A stretch of DNA of 64,000 nucleotides from JBBQYA01 sp031412335 (GCA_031412335.1 JANOCT010000022.1:1-64000); one strand, 5' to 3'. Numbered from the stretch's first letter, positions 26,083 through 34,347 are shown. Notes: generated by a model from the sequence alone, not told the origin. Numbers and translations: made by a program.

Positions 26083-26904
26083 TCACACACCATCATTCCG
26101 CTGATATTCGCCCATGATGGTAAAATTGACCGTGTATTTTAATACTTTACGAATAGCACTGTCGTAATCGGCCTGGTTTTTCCATTCAATGTCCACATAG
26201 AAATTATATTCATTTCGTTTGCCTAAAATCGGCATCGACTGAATTTTACTCAGATTGATATTTTGTTCGGCAAAAATGTTCAGCACTTTAGCTAATGAGC
26301 CCACATCGTTACCCACTTGGAAACAGAGCGATGCTTTGTTGATGGGTGAATCATCGCTGGATTTAGCCGCTAAAATTAAAAAACGGGTATAATTTTTTTT
26401 GTTCGATTCGATGCGCCGTTCCATAATCTCTAGATTATACAACTTAGCTGCTAACTTGTTGGCAATGGCTACCGTGTTGGTCAGGTTTTCTTCGCGGATT
26501 TTCTTGGCGCAGGCAGCCGTATCGTTACTTTCAATAACTTGCAAATGTGGAAATTCGTCAAAAAAATCAATGCACTGACGGATGGCTATCGGGTGCGAAG
26601 TCACATATTTAATATCTTCAAATTTCACTCCCGGCAAAGCCAGCAGATGCAATTGGATGGGTAAATAAACTTCGCCCACTATCGGAAAATTATATTCCCT
26701 GAGCAGGCTGTAATTTGGCAATAAGCTGCCGGCAATAGAGTTTTCTATGGCCATTACTACGTAATGGGCATTTTTATGCTTTAACTCTTCGCAGGTTTGC
26801 TTAAACGAATTGCACTCAACCGTTTCAATATCTTCTCCGAAAAATTTAAAGGCTGCTTCTTCATGAAAGGAAGCCCTGATACCCTGAATAGCTACTTTTT
26901 TCAT
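26083..26904 (-). CDS. pheA: Prephenate dehydratase
   Basis: 273 aa. The catalytic domain (residues 1-180) shows IQGIRASFHEEAAFKFF, VMAIENSIAGSLLPNYSLL (substrate site, E-N-S/T), YVTSHPIAIRQC and NDTAACAKKI. The Thr of the catalytic TRF motif is present in NYTRFLILA. The C-terminal ACT domain (about 190-265, FQVGNDVGSLAKVLNIFAEQNINLSKIQS) senses phenylalanine, so feedback inhibition is expected. The reaction turns prephenate into phenylpyruvate for Phe synthesis. It is the first structural gene after the leader peptide and attenuator at 26976-27141, so transcription should respond to charging of tRNA-Phe or tRNA-Tyr as well. Confidence 0.94.
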   Translation of the reverse strand: MKKVAIQGIRASFHEEAAFKFFGEDIETVECNSFKQTCEELKHKNAHYVVMAIENSIAGSLLPNYSLLREYNFPIVGEVYLPIQLHLLALPGVKFEDIKYVTSHPIAIRQCIDFFDEFPHLQVIESNDTAACAKKIREENLTNTVAIANKLAAKLYNLEIMERRIESNKKNYTRFLILAAKSSDDSPINKASLCFQVGNDVGSLAKVLNIFAEQNINLSKIQSMPILGKRNEYNFYVDIEWKNQADYDSAIRKVLKYTVNFTIMGEYQRNDGV

Positions 26905-26975
26905 AATAAATCAGTACTGAGATGTGAGAATTGAGATATGAAATTTTTCATAATGTGTTATTAAAAATGCTTTTA

Positions 26976-27011
26976 AACAAAAAGTCCCGGCTGTTGAGGC
27001 TGGGACTTTTC
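26976..27011 (-). terminator. Attenuator hairpin of the pheA operon
   Basis: On the minus strand a 9-bp arm AAAAGTCCC pairs with GGGACTTTT around a 13-nt loop, then comes TGTTT. It lies 35 bp after the leader-peptide stop codon and about 75-110 bp before the pheA start. Position and form are those of an attenuator terminator. A competing antiterminator was not resolved by eye. Confidence 0.65.
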
Positions 27012-27045
27012 TGCTATAAATCTTGTTTTATCATTTTATCGCATA

Positions 27046-27141
27046 TTAATCACGGCCCTTACTATAGTAGTAAAAGTAACCGTTCCAATATGCGTTTGTA
27101 AATATCATTTCGTTGCTATTGTTATTGTCAAAAGTACTCAT
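27046..27141 (-). CDS. Aromatic leader peptide, 31 aa
   Basis: Read on the minus strand, ATG starts a short frame whose C-terminal half is AYWNGYFYYYSKGRD and stops. It has five Tyr, one Trp and one Phe in eleven residues, plus two further Phe upstream. This is the composition of a leader peptide that makes ribosomes stall when aromatic aminoacyl-tRNA is short. It is followed by a terminator hairpin and then pheA and the DAHP synthase gene, so attenuation of the aromatic operon is the natural reading. The upstream half is rich in Asn (DNNNSNE). No Shine-Dalgarno is visible, as usual in this phylum. Confidence 0.75.
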   Translation of the reverse strand: MSTFDNNNSNEMIFTNAYWNGYFYYYSKGRD

Positions 27142-27248
27142 CTAAATTTCTGATGCAAGGAAAATTTGAAAAAATATACGTTTTAAGTTTTGTGTTGGAT
27201 TGTTACCATGTTACGGAATAAGGGAAGTAAAAGGTTAAAGAGTGTTGG

Positions 27249-27340
27249 CTAACGTTTCGCAGCTACAAGGAGTTAGCTATTTATGAGCACAAAACTTCAA
27301 TTAAACACTTAGCTATCAATTTACTAAACCCGCTTACATG
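27249..27340. repeat. attC-like imperfect palindrome 6
   Basis: Left GCTAACGTTTCGCAGCTACA with AGTTAGCTATTTATGAGCAC; right CACTTAGCTATCAATTTACT with AAACCCGCTTACATG. AGTTAGCTAT pairs with TAGCTAAGT-type text. The loop text GAGCACAAAACTT recurs at 18590. It starts 13 bp after the stop codon of the 137-aa membrane gene. Confidence 0.5.
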
Positions 27341-27352
27341 ATGTGGTTTTCT

Positions 27353-27766
27353 TTAAGATCCTTCATACTTTTCCCTGTATCTGTTTGGGGTTATTTTCCA
27401 TATTAGTTGAAAAACAAAAGCACCTATAAAAGTCCATAAAACATCGTTCCAGTCAAAGTGTAATTTTTTTGAAGTTACTTGAATAAACTCCCATGATACA
27501 AGTCCTGTAATTGAAATTATATTTGCAGATAGGTGTTTATTTTTAGTAAACCAATTATAAGTCTGTATTATTTCTGGAATTAAAATAACAAACAAAGCAG
27601 GTATTCCAATGGCAGGAAAAAAATTAGGTGCAATTCCTAAAAAGTATTTTACAGCCAAATTATTACCATCATAATTTGGTCTAATGTTGTCTGTTACATG
27701 TTGATATGTAATAAAGCAAATTGCAAATAAGGCAAACCAATAATATGAACTTCTTGATTTCTTCAT
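27353..27766 (-). CDS. Hypothetical membrane protein, 137 aa
   Basis: I do not recognise the family. Four hydrophobic segments are visible at about 7-23, 45-67, 84-98 and 110-126, so it should be an inner-membrane protein with three or four helices. Charged Lys and Arg at the ends (MKKSRSS, RYREKYEGS) suggest cytoplasmic termini. Its start codon overlaps the stop codon of a short upstream frame as ATGA, hinting at translational coupling. It is followed by an attC-like element and then by the aromatic operon leader. The gene has no visible link to that operon. Confidence 0.55.
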   Translation of the reverse strand: MKKSRSSYYWFALFAICFITYQHVTDNIRPNYDGNNLAVKYFLGIAPNFFPAIGIPALFVILIPEIIQTYNWFTKNKHLSANIISITGLVSWEFIQVTSKKLHFDWNDVLWTFIGAFVFQLIWKITPNRYREKYEGS

Positions 27767-27867
27767 TTATTAATGCTGTTGTTTATGAAATAAAAAAAAT
27801 CTTTAGGTTCTAATTCGTCAAACAGAACATAACCCCTATCCGTTAATTCGTCTGGTTTGATTTTCAT
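27763..27867 (-). pseudogene. Truncated DUF3267-type gene start, 34 aa
   Basis: The frame begins MKIKPDELTDRGYVLFDELEPK, nearly the same as the start of the gene at 28644-29282 (MKIKPDELTENGYVLLDKLG), with DNA similarity over 27810-27868 versus about 29221-29283. After about 20 residues it diverges and stops. The TGA overlaps the ATG of the next gene. It is a broken duplicate whose start region may still drive and couple translation of the 137-aa membrane gene. Confidence 0.6.
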
Positions 27868-27966
27868 TTTTCCGATTGTTTAGGTAAAGCTATTTTAGGC
27901 TAATATTTAAATTCCTCTTTGCACAATTGTTGTGAAGAATGGAAACCCTCCAATTGCAAAATACTA

Positions 27967-28638
27967 TCATGTTGTCTTTTTTATTTTTGTTGTCAATTTA
28001 TAATGTAATTCTTCGATTATTTCTTTGCTTTCTATCAATTTGCCACCTATTATACTTGCCTTATTAGCTTTCCATAATTTAGGGATTGAGAATTTTCCTT
28101 GTGCAACAGAATACATCCATATCAAGTCAATAAAATTTGATAGTAAATTAATTCTGTAAAAAAGAGATGCCTGAGTTAGTTGAAATCCAAACTTATTCAA
28201 TGTTCTGGTATTAAAAAAGTAAGATGTGCCGATTATATTAACCGATTTAGGAATAGAACCATTTTCTAGTTTCATTATAATATTTAATAAACCATCGAGG
28301 TGATAAAGTAATATTCTGTTCCTAAGTTCAATTCCAATTTTGTAATTTCTCATTACAAAAAGATAATCAAAACTACTACCCTTATGTAAGTCAATTTGAT
28401 TTTCATTTGAGATATATCCCAACAACATTGGCGAATAGTATTTGTAAATGCCGGAAAGTTTAAAAATTGGTGCGGTAATAAATTGTCCGATAAATAAATA
28501 AAGAAAAAATAGTAAATAAAATACGGGTTGATTATAGCCCAATTCTATAATTATAATGGCTGGATAAAATCCTATTATTAAAAGCAAGGTTGCTACAATC
28601 CATTGTAATAAAATAGGTTGTTTATAAAAGTCATTCAT
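27967..28638 (-). CDS. Hypothetical membrane protein, 223 aa
   Basis: I do not recognise the family. Two strong N-terminal hydrophobic segments at about 13-33 and 36-55 form a hairpin, after which the chain is mostly soluble, with short hydrophobic patches. Motifs that may help recognition are KLSGIYKYYSPMLLGYISNENQ and DLHKGSSFDYLF. It lies 5 bp after the DUF3267-type metalloprotease gene, so the two form an operon. The soluble part may act with that membrane protease, but this is inferred from position only. Confidence 0.5.
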   Translation of the reverse strand: MNDFYKQPILLQWIVATLLLIIGFYPAIIIIELGYNQPVFYLLFFLYLFIGQFITAPIFKLSGIYKYYSPMLLGYISNENQIDLHKGSSFDYLFVMRNYKIGIELRNRILLYHLDGLLNIIMKLENGSIPKSVNIIGTSYFFNTRTLNKFGFQLTQASLFYRINLLSNFIDLIWMYSVAQGKFSIPKLWKANKASIIGGKLIESKEIIEELHYKLTTKIKKTT

Positions 28639-28643
28639 ATTTG

Positions 28644-29282
28644 TTAACTCATTTTCTTTTCACCTGCCAGTCCATAGAAGTATGAAATCTTATTTTCAAC
28701 ATCATCATAAGTTACCATTTGCTTTTCCTTATTCAATTCAAAGTAGCTTAACAAACCAAAGTCGCCTGAACACATCGCTGTATGAGCAAGCAATACACTA
28801 GAAATAATCAAAGCCCAATTAGTAGTAGCAAAAAATAATAAAATTATTAGCATAGTTGTGATGAGGATAAATGGTGCGAGTGCAACTATTTCAAATTCTT
28901 TTTTATTAGCAACAAACTTGTCTGCCAATGCCATAAAGTAGAATTTTTTCAGGTTAGCGTCATACGAAGTATTTGTCGCACCTTGTGTTTTGTAGGCTAA
29001 CACGTGTATGTATTCGTGCAATGGAAGCAAGGCAAAAGCCATTGCAAGTCCGTAAGAAAAATGAGTAAAACGAACACCAAAACTATAATTTGGTAAGTTA
29101 TAACCTTGCACAAAGAAGTATCCAACAAGACCAAAAACAATAAAGTTACTTATATAATAAAACAGTGAATATTTCGTCCGTTTTTTCATGTATGTTTTTA
29201 TAAACGGAACGAGCTCTTTATGTCCTAACTTGTCAAGCAGAACATAACCATTTTCTGTTAATTCGTCTGGTTTAATTTTCAT
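28644..29282 (-). CDS. DUF3267-type putative membrane zincin
   Basis: 212 aa with four or five hydrophobic segments (about 40-58, 72-88, 130-150, 155-175). A HExxH zinc motif occurs as LPLHEYIHVLAYKTQGA at about residue 84-88, inside a membrane-proximal helix. This is the hallmark of the DUF3267 group of predicted integral-membrane zinc peptidases. The third ligand is not clear. The N-terminus (MKIKPDELTENGYVLLDKLG) is duplicated in the fragment at 27763-27867. It is the first gene of a two-gene operon with the 223-aa membrane protein. Confidence 0.65.
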   Translation of the reverse strand: MKIKPDELTENGYVLLDKLGHKELVPFIKTYMKKRTKYSLFYYISNFIVFGLVGYFFVQGYNLPNYSFGVRFTHFSYGLAMAFALLPLHEYIHVLAYKTQGATNTSYDANLKKFYFMALADKFVANKKEFEIVALAPFILITTMLIILLFFATTNWALIISSVLLAHTAMCSGDFGLLSYFELNKEKQMVTYDDVENKISYFYGLAGEKKMS

Positions 29283-29308
29283 TTTTACAGTGTTGTTTTA
29301 AAATGCTG

Positions 29309-29415
29309 CATAATGTTTTTGGGCTTGGCGAAAATAGCAATTTAATAACAAAATTTCCAAAGAGCTATACAGTTCAAATTTACTCAAAACTGCCATTTTG
29401 AGCAATGAGCTAACA
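29309..29415. repeat. attC-like imperfect palindrome 7 (right edge of first cassette-like block)
   Basis: Left TGCATAATGTTTTTGGGC with TTGGCGAAAATAGCA; right TGCCATTTTGAGCAATGAGC with TAACAC. TTGGCGAAAATAGCA pairs with TGCCATTTTGAGCAA with few mismatches. No gene directly precedes it on the minus strand. The 316 bp from 29416 to 29731 hold no gene that I can support, and this element ends the first block. Confidence 0.5.
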
Positions 29416-29731
29416 CTTTTGGTAGAGCGATGCCACTAGCTAGAGTACTTTTTGTAGAGTGATGAAAAACCTAATGTGCGCTGATTTTACAAACAATTAT
29501 CGAGTTCAGAAATGGTCAGTTTGAGTTGGGTGTGTAGAAGCGGTTTTAAAAATTTAAAAGAGAGGAGATTTTAGAAAATAACTATCTATAGGTTAAAAGT
29601 TGGAAGCTCTTTTAAATTTTACTTAGTTTGAATGGCTTGTGTAAAAAGAAGTTAATTAAAAATTAAATTAAGAAACAATTCGGTAGTAGTTGCAAATGTT
29701 CTTACTCTTCTGTATTAGTAATAATTATTAA

Positions 29732-30694
29732 TTAAGTATTTTGAACAAATAGAAAATAGATGGGCATGCCAATGGTAATATTTATCGGAAAAGTTACTGC
29801 AAGAGCCATTGGTAAAAAAAGACCAGGATTTGCCTTAGGAACTGAAATTTTCATAGCAGCTGGCACTGCAATGTAGGAGGCACTTGCAGCTAAAACCGCA
29901 AACATAAAGCGATTGGTTAGGTCTGGCGTTACAAAAGAGCTTAGCATTGCAATTATACAACCGTTAATTAATGGAATAAAAATGGCAAAAATAATTGGAA
30001 ACCAACCGAATGAGAAAAATGCTTTTAGCTTTCTGCCACTTGTAATACCCATGTCTAATAGAAAAATGGCAAGAAAGCCTTTAAAAAGGTCGTTTGTAAA
30101 TGGTTTTATCCCTTCTGCCTGCTTCGCATTGGCTACATAACCAATAATCAAACTACCAAGAATAAGTAAGACACTTCCATTGGTAAAAGAATGTTTTATC
30201 ACACCTCTTTTATTAATAACAGTAGATTCGTCTTTGTTAAATATGGAAATTAAAATCAATCCTATTATTATTGCAGGCGATTCCATCAAAGCCATAATGG
30301 CTACCATGTGTCCATGAAGTTCAAGTTGCTGAGATTCTAAATAAGAAACTGCCGTTACAAATGTTACTGCGCTTACCGAGCCATAAGCAGCCGCAATAGC
30401 TCCTGCATCAAACACATTAAATTTTCTTTTAAGAATGAAGAATGTGTAGATCGGTATGATAAAAGCAATAGACATCCCAAAAAGCATGGACCATCCAATT
30501 TCCATGGTAAGTGTTTCATGTGATAATTCCTGCCCACCCTTAAATCCAATAGCAAACAAAAGATATAATGAAATAAATTTGGAGGAATTAGGAGGAATTT
30601 CCAAGTCACTTTTTAAATAAACAGCAACTATACCCAGCACGAAGAATAATAAAGCTGGATTTGTTAGGTTCTCAAAAAGTAGATTATAATTCAT
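29732..30694 (-). CDS. sbtA: Sodium-dependent bicarbonate transporter, SbtA family
   Basis: 320 aa with about ten membrane helices. Family text includes AIGFKGGQEL in the first half, AAAYGSVSAVTFVTAVSYL (the SbtA helix-break motif), MALMESPAIIIGL, LLDMGITSGRKLKAF and a repeat-like second half ending AASASYIAVPAAMKI. SbtA imports HCO3- with Na+ across the inner membrane and is best known from cyanobacteria. Bacteroidota carry homologs. It is the last gene of the ten-gene operon and its start overlaps the 3' end of a carbonic-anhydrase-like gene by 11 bp. No PII-like SbtB is present, so the carbonic-anhydrase-like protein may take its place (inference). Confidence 0.88.
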   Translation of the reverse strand: MNYNLLFENLTNPALLFFVLGIVAVYLKSDLEIPPNSSKFISLYLLFAIGFKGGQELSHETLTMEIGWSMLFGMSIAFIIPIYTFFILKRKFNVFDAGAIAAAYGSVSAVTFVTAVSYLESQQLELHGHMVAIMALMESPAIIIGLILISIFNKDESTVINKRGVIKHSFTNGSVLLILGSLIIGYVANAKQAEGIKPFTNDLFKGFLAIFLLDMGITSGRKLKAFFSFGWFPIIFAIFIPLINGCIIAMLSSFVTPDLTNRFMFAVLAASASYIAVPAAMKISVPKANPGLFLPMALAVTFPINITIGMPIYFLFVQNT

Positions 30695-31187
30695 GCAATT
30701 TTTTATTTCTTTCGATTTGAATTAGTTTGTATAATTTCTTTTCTTTTGAGGTAATAATGCCTTTAACTTCTATATCAAATTCTGAAATATAACTTCCGAG
30801 TAAAGTAGAATTCAAAATCCCGTTTATTTGGTTTTTAACATTTAATTCTGCCAATTTAAATTGCTGATGACATAAGGTTTGGTCTTTAAAATCTGAAAAA
30901 TAATTATCGATATATAACTCTTCAATTACCCTTTGTGCTTGGAATTTAAATATTTTATCTTTCTTAATAATCCCATTAATGAATCTACATGAAGTATCAT
31001 TGACAATATAAATTTTTTTTATTTTTTCTCTTTCAATGAAATCTCGTACCTCTAAAATATATTCAAACTCTTGAAATTGAAGAACAGCTCCTGAAAAAGT
31101 CAAAAACAAAATATTGTTCCCATATCTATTTTGCAAATATGTTTCCATACCTGAAAAAGGGCAAACAATAAACAGTAGATTATCCAT
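30684..31187 (-). CDS. Degenerate beta-carbonic-anhydrase-like protein, 167 aa
   Basis: The chain aligns along its length with beta-carbonic anhydrases. LLFIVCPFSG sits at the first zinc ligand (normally C-x-D-x-R), GNNILFLTFSGAVLQ at the HRNAG-like strand, FEYILEVRDFIEREKIKKIYIVNDTSC at the second ligand region (normally GHxxC), and LAELNVKNQINGIL then IEVKGIITSKEKKL at the conserved C-terminal helix and strand. Cys9 and Cys67 are kept, but the catalytic Asp-Arg pair is Phe11 and Gly13, and the His ligand is Asp64. It is therefore unlikely to be a normal anhydrase. It may bind metal, bicarbonate or SbtA as a regulator. Its 11-bp overlap with sbtA supports joint function. Confidence 0.7.
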   Translation of the reverse strand: MDNLLFIVCPFSGMETYLQNRYGNNILFLTFSGAVLQFQEFEYILEVRDFIEREKIKKIYIVNDTSCRFINGIIKKDKIFKFQAQRVIEELYIDNYFSDFKDQTLCHQQFKLAELNVKNQINGILNSTLLGSYISEFDIEVKGIITSKEKKLYKLIQIERNKKLHEL

Positions 31188-31189
31188 AA

Positions 31190-32542
31190 TTATCTTATTT
31201 TAGTAAATTTTAATCTTTTTCCTTGTTTCTTTTCATTAATAACACCATTGTCATACACTAAATTTCCATTGACAAATGTTTTGAGAATTTTGCTTTTGAA
31301 AAATTGATTTTCAAATGGAGACCATTGGCATTTGTAACCTATATTTTCTGGTGTTACCTTCCATGAATTATTCAAATCAACTAGTACTAAATCAGCATAA
31401 TAACCTTCACGAATATATCCACGTTCCTTAACTCTATAAATCTCAGCTACATGGTGGCTCATTTTTTCAACAATTTTTCCAAGACTTATTTTTCCTTCAT
31501 GAAACAATTCAAGCATTGCTGGTAAAGCATGCTGAATCAAAGGTCCTCCTGATAAAGCTTTGAAATATTTTCCATTTTTTTCTTCAACAGTATGCGGAGC
31601 ATGGTCTGTTGCGATAATATCAAGTCTATTATCCAAAAGAGCCGCTAATAATCCGTTTTTATCAGCCTCTGTTTTAATTGCTGGATTCCATTTTATCTTA
31701 GCACCTAATTTTCCATAATCTTTATCTGAAAACCAAAGGTGATGTATGCAAGCTTCTGCGGTGATTCGTTTTTCTCGAATAGCGGTTTTATTGTCAAATA
31801 AATTAGCTTCAGCAAGTGTTGAAATATGAAATAAATGTAACCGATTGTTATGCTTTTTAGCAATTTCTATAACACGTTTTGTTGCAGTTATACAAGCTTC
31901 TTCGCTTCTGATTTTTGGATGAAACTCAAATGGAATATTGTCTCCAAACTTTTTGTGGTAATGGTTTGTGTTATTTTTAATGATAACATCATCTTCGCTA
32001 TGCAATGCAACTAACGAATCTGTTCTAGAGAAAAGTTTTTCTAAAAATTCGGGGTAATTAGCCAAAATACCTTCATCATTATTGAAATATAATCCGTCAT
32101 CAGTTATACCACAAACATTTTCATTATCGGTTTTTAATGCTTCTTCTAAATTGTTTTGATTGATTCCCATAAAAAAGGAATAGTTAGCTATTGAAGTTTT
32201 TGATGCAATAAGATATTTTTCCTCTAACAACTCTTGTGTTAGTGTATTGGGTATTGTGTTTGGCATTTCCATAAAAGAGGTTATTCCTCCAGCAACTGCC
32301 GCCTTTGATTCGGAGTAAATATCTCCCTTATGGGTTAAACCCGGTTCTCTAAAATGTACTTGATCATCAATAACTCCGGGAAATACATATAATCCTTCGG
32401 CATTAATTTCTTCAATTGAACTAACATCTTGCAAATTGATGGATGCACCTATTTTTTCAATTCGTTCATTGGCAATTAGAATATCTGAAATAATAATATT
32501 TCCTTCATTTACAATAGAAGCGTTCCGTATAATAGTTTTCAT
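31190..32542 (-). CDS. pyrC: Dihydroorotase
   Basis: 450 aa amidohydrolase with the dihydroorotase pattern: PGVIDDQVHFREPGLTHKGD, FMEMPNTIPNT, ALHSEDDV, FHISTLAEANLF, TAEACIHHLWF and IATDHAPHTVEEK, which has the catalytic Asp, then SGGPLIQHALPAML. It cyclises carbamoyl-aspartate to dihydroorotate in pyrimidine synthesis. The first metal motif reads D-D-Q-V-H, not D-x-H-x-H, as in many Bacteroidota homologs as far as I recall. It is translationally close to its neighbours (2 bp and 0 bp). Its carbon precursor carbamoyl phosphate is made from HCO3-, which suits the bicarbonate theme of the operon. A second housekeeping copy elsewhere is possible. Confidence 0.9.
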   Translation of the reverse strand: MKTIIRNASIVNEGNIIISDILIANERIEKIGASINLQDVSSIEEINAEGLYVFPGVIDDQVHFREPGLTHKGDIYSESKAAVAGGITSFMEMPNTIPNTLTQELLEEKYLIASKTSIANYSFFMGINQNNLEEALKTDNENVCGITDDGLYFNNDEGILANYPEFLEKLFSRTDSLVALHSEDDVIIKNNTNHYHKKFGDNIPFEFHPKIRSEEACITATKRVIEIAKKHNNRLHLFHISTLAEANLFDNKTAIREKRITAEACIHHLWFSDKDYGKLGAKIKWNPAIKTEADKNGLLAALLDNRLDIIATDHAPHTVEEKNGKYFKALSGGPLIQHALPAMLELFHEGKISLGKIVEKMSHHVAEIYRVKERGYIREGYYADLVLVDLNNSWKVTPENIGYKCQWSPFENQFFKSKILKTFVNGNLVYDNGVINEKKQGKRLKFTKIR

Positions 32543-33499
32543 CTATTCTTTTTTTGTTGCTCTTTCCAATTTGTCATTAATTGTTTTACCCAAACCTTCA
32601 TCTGGCAATCTTTCTGCAATAATTACATCTAGTTTGTTTTGGTCTAAACGATGCATTGCCGCATATAAATTTTTAGCAGCTTCATTAAAATCTCCAGATT
32701 TTGATAGTATTTCTTGATGAAAAATATTATTGTTTTGAATACGATTCTTAAAAAGCATCAACCCGATTTTTCTTCCTTCAAAACATTTTAATAACTCAGA
32801 AACATTATTTGTGAGGTACATATCAGTAATTGGTGCATAATGTCGAGAAAGCATACCGGGTGAATTTGGAGAATTGTCACTATTTGTTGTAATGCTTAAT
32901 TTTCCTGCAATTTTTTCAATCTCCTCTATAGAGATAGAGCCATGTCTGTACAACACGGGGTGGTTGTTTTCAAATCCGATAATAGTAGATTCTAAACCTT
33001 TTTCGCATTCCCCTCCATCTAAAATAACGTTAAGCTCATTTCCAAAATAATTAAAAACATGCTCTGCATTTGTTGGACTTATAGACCCAAACGGATTAGC
33101 GCTTGGCGCAGCTATTGGAAAATCGAGTTTATTAAGCAAGGCTAAGGCAACCGGATGATTGGGTACTCTTACCGCTACCGTGTCTTTAGAAGCTGTTACT
33201 AAATGTGAAATGTGACTTTGTTTTTGCAACACCAAAGTCAAAGGACCTGGCCAAAATTCTTCAGCAAGCTTTATGGCTATTTCTGGAATATTAACAGCCA
33301 CCTCTTTTAAATAGTTTACAGATTTAATATGTAGGATTAATGGATTGTAAAAAGGCCTGTTTTTTAGTTTAAATATTTTTTTTAATGAACTTTCACTATA
33401 CGCATTTCCTGCTAAGCCATAAACTGTTTCGGTAGGAAGCGCAATAATTTCATTGTTTATTAAAGCCTCACAGGCTTTATCTATATTAATTGTTATCAA
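32543..33499 (-). CDS. L-threonylcarbamoyladenylate synthase (Sua5/TsaC family)
   Basis: 318 aa. The N-terminal YrdC-type domain (about 8-190) shows IALPTETVYGLAGNAYS, KIFKLKNRPFYNPLILHI, WPGPLTLVL, VAVRVPNHPVALAL and FPIAAPSANPFGSISPT, and STIIGF closes it. The C-terminal part (about 205-318, SPGMLSRHYAP) is the extra Sua5 domain. The enzyme makes threonylcarbamoyl-AMP from threonine, ATP and HCO3-/CO2, the first step to tRNA t6A37. It directly consumes bicarbonate. It abuts the dihydroorotase gene with no gap, so the two are co-transcribed. Confidence 0.92.
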   Translation of the reverse strand: MITINIDKACEALINNEIIALPTETVYGLAGNAYSESSLKKIFKLKNRPFYNPLILHIKSVNYLKEVAVNIPEIAIKLAEEFWPGPLTLVLQKQSHISHLVTASKDTVAVRVPNHPVALALLNKLDFPIAAPSANPFGSISPTNAEHVFNYFGNELNVILDGGECEKGLESTIIGFENNHPVLYRHGSISIEEIEKIAGKLSITTNSDNSPNSPGMLSRHYAPITDMYLTNNVSELLKCFEGRKIGLMLFKNRIQNNNIFHQEILSKSGDFNEAAKNLYAAMHRLDQNKLDVIIAERLPDEGLGKTINDKLERATKKE

Positions 33500-33510
33500 A
33501 GTTTAAAAAA

Positions 33511-34347
33511 TTAGGGATTACAGATATCACAATACATTGGATCTTCTTTCTGCTGTCCATTTGGATATAGCTCTTCTTCTGTATAATTACATTTTTGACA
33601 TGTATACAGGTAACTTAAAGTTGATCGTGTTGGAAAATTGCATAAATCACATGGCAATCCTTTTTTTGAATCTGTAATTCCAAAACCTGGTATATTACAA
33701 CTTGGGCATAATGAATTTATTTTTTTTGCTAATTGGGTTGACGCCTTTTCTATTACGTTCATTCTAGTCGGATTATACATTGCTCTCATATCGGTTTCAA
33801 CGAAAGCACGTCCGTAACTTGAAATAAAATAATTAAATGTATTGTTGAGTTTTTCTATGTTTGTTATTCCTTTCACAATATCAGAAAAATCATTATTAGC
33901 TTTTCTTAGGATTAAACCGTGAGATGGAAATTTTGAATTTTCTGCAAATTCTTGAAGTTCAATAACTGTTTTTATTTCCGAACCATTAAAGTTGGTTTCC
34001 GTACTAATTTCTCTTAGTACAATTTCTAAATCATTTTTTTTATCAATAAAAAGTAAGATTTCATCATCGGCATGAACAAAAAAAAATGACGGATGAGGTC
34101 CAAAAGAACCTTCACTGGCAATAGCTAAATCGCAACCAGTTATTTCCATCGCCAATAGGCATTTTTTCCTAGCTGTAGTAATAGGATCATCTTTTCTTTC
34201 AACTTCTCCTGTAAAAGTTCCCAGTTCATCTGTATCTAAATTTAGAGGAACAAAACATTTTACTCCCAATTCTTTTTCTAAAATTGGAGCAATAACTTTT
34301 TCTTTTTCGTGTTTAGTTGCTATGAGTAAATTCCTTCCTTTAAACAT
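33511..34347 (-). CDS. DUF6671-like protein with C-terminal zinc ribbon, 278 aa
   Basis: The N-terminal domain (about 1-190) shows GRNLLIATKHEKEKVIAPIL, a GEVERKDDPITTARKKCL segment, AIASEGSFGPHPSFFFVHAD and STETNFNGSEI. I recall this as the DUF6671 family, whose function is not known to me. After YVETDMRAMYNPTRM come four CxxC pairs (CPSC, CDLC, CQKC, CDIC) at about 215-278, making a double zinc ribbon. The ribbon would suit RNA or protein binding. The gene overlaps its upstream neighbour by one base and precedes the Sua5 gene by 11 bp, so it belongs to the operon core. Its repeated link to bicarbonate genes, if confirmed elsewhere, would be informative. Confidence 0.6.
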   Translation of the reverse strand: MFKGRNLLIATKHEKEKVIAPILEKELGVKCFVPLNLDTDELGTFTGEVERKDDPITTARKKCLLAMEITGCDLAIASEGSFGPHPSFFFVHADDEILLFIDKKNDLEIVLREISTETNFNGSEIKTVIELQEFAENSKFPSHGLILRKANNDFSDIVKGITNIEKLNNTFNYFISSYGRAFVETDMRAMYNPTRMNVIEKASTQLAKKINSLCPSCNIPGFGITDSKKGLPCDLCNFPTRSTLSYLYTCQKCNYTEEELYPNGQQKEDPMYCDICNP

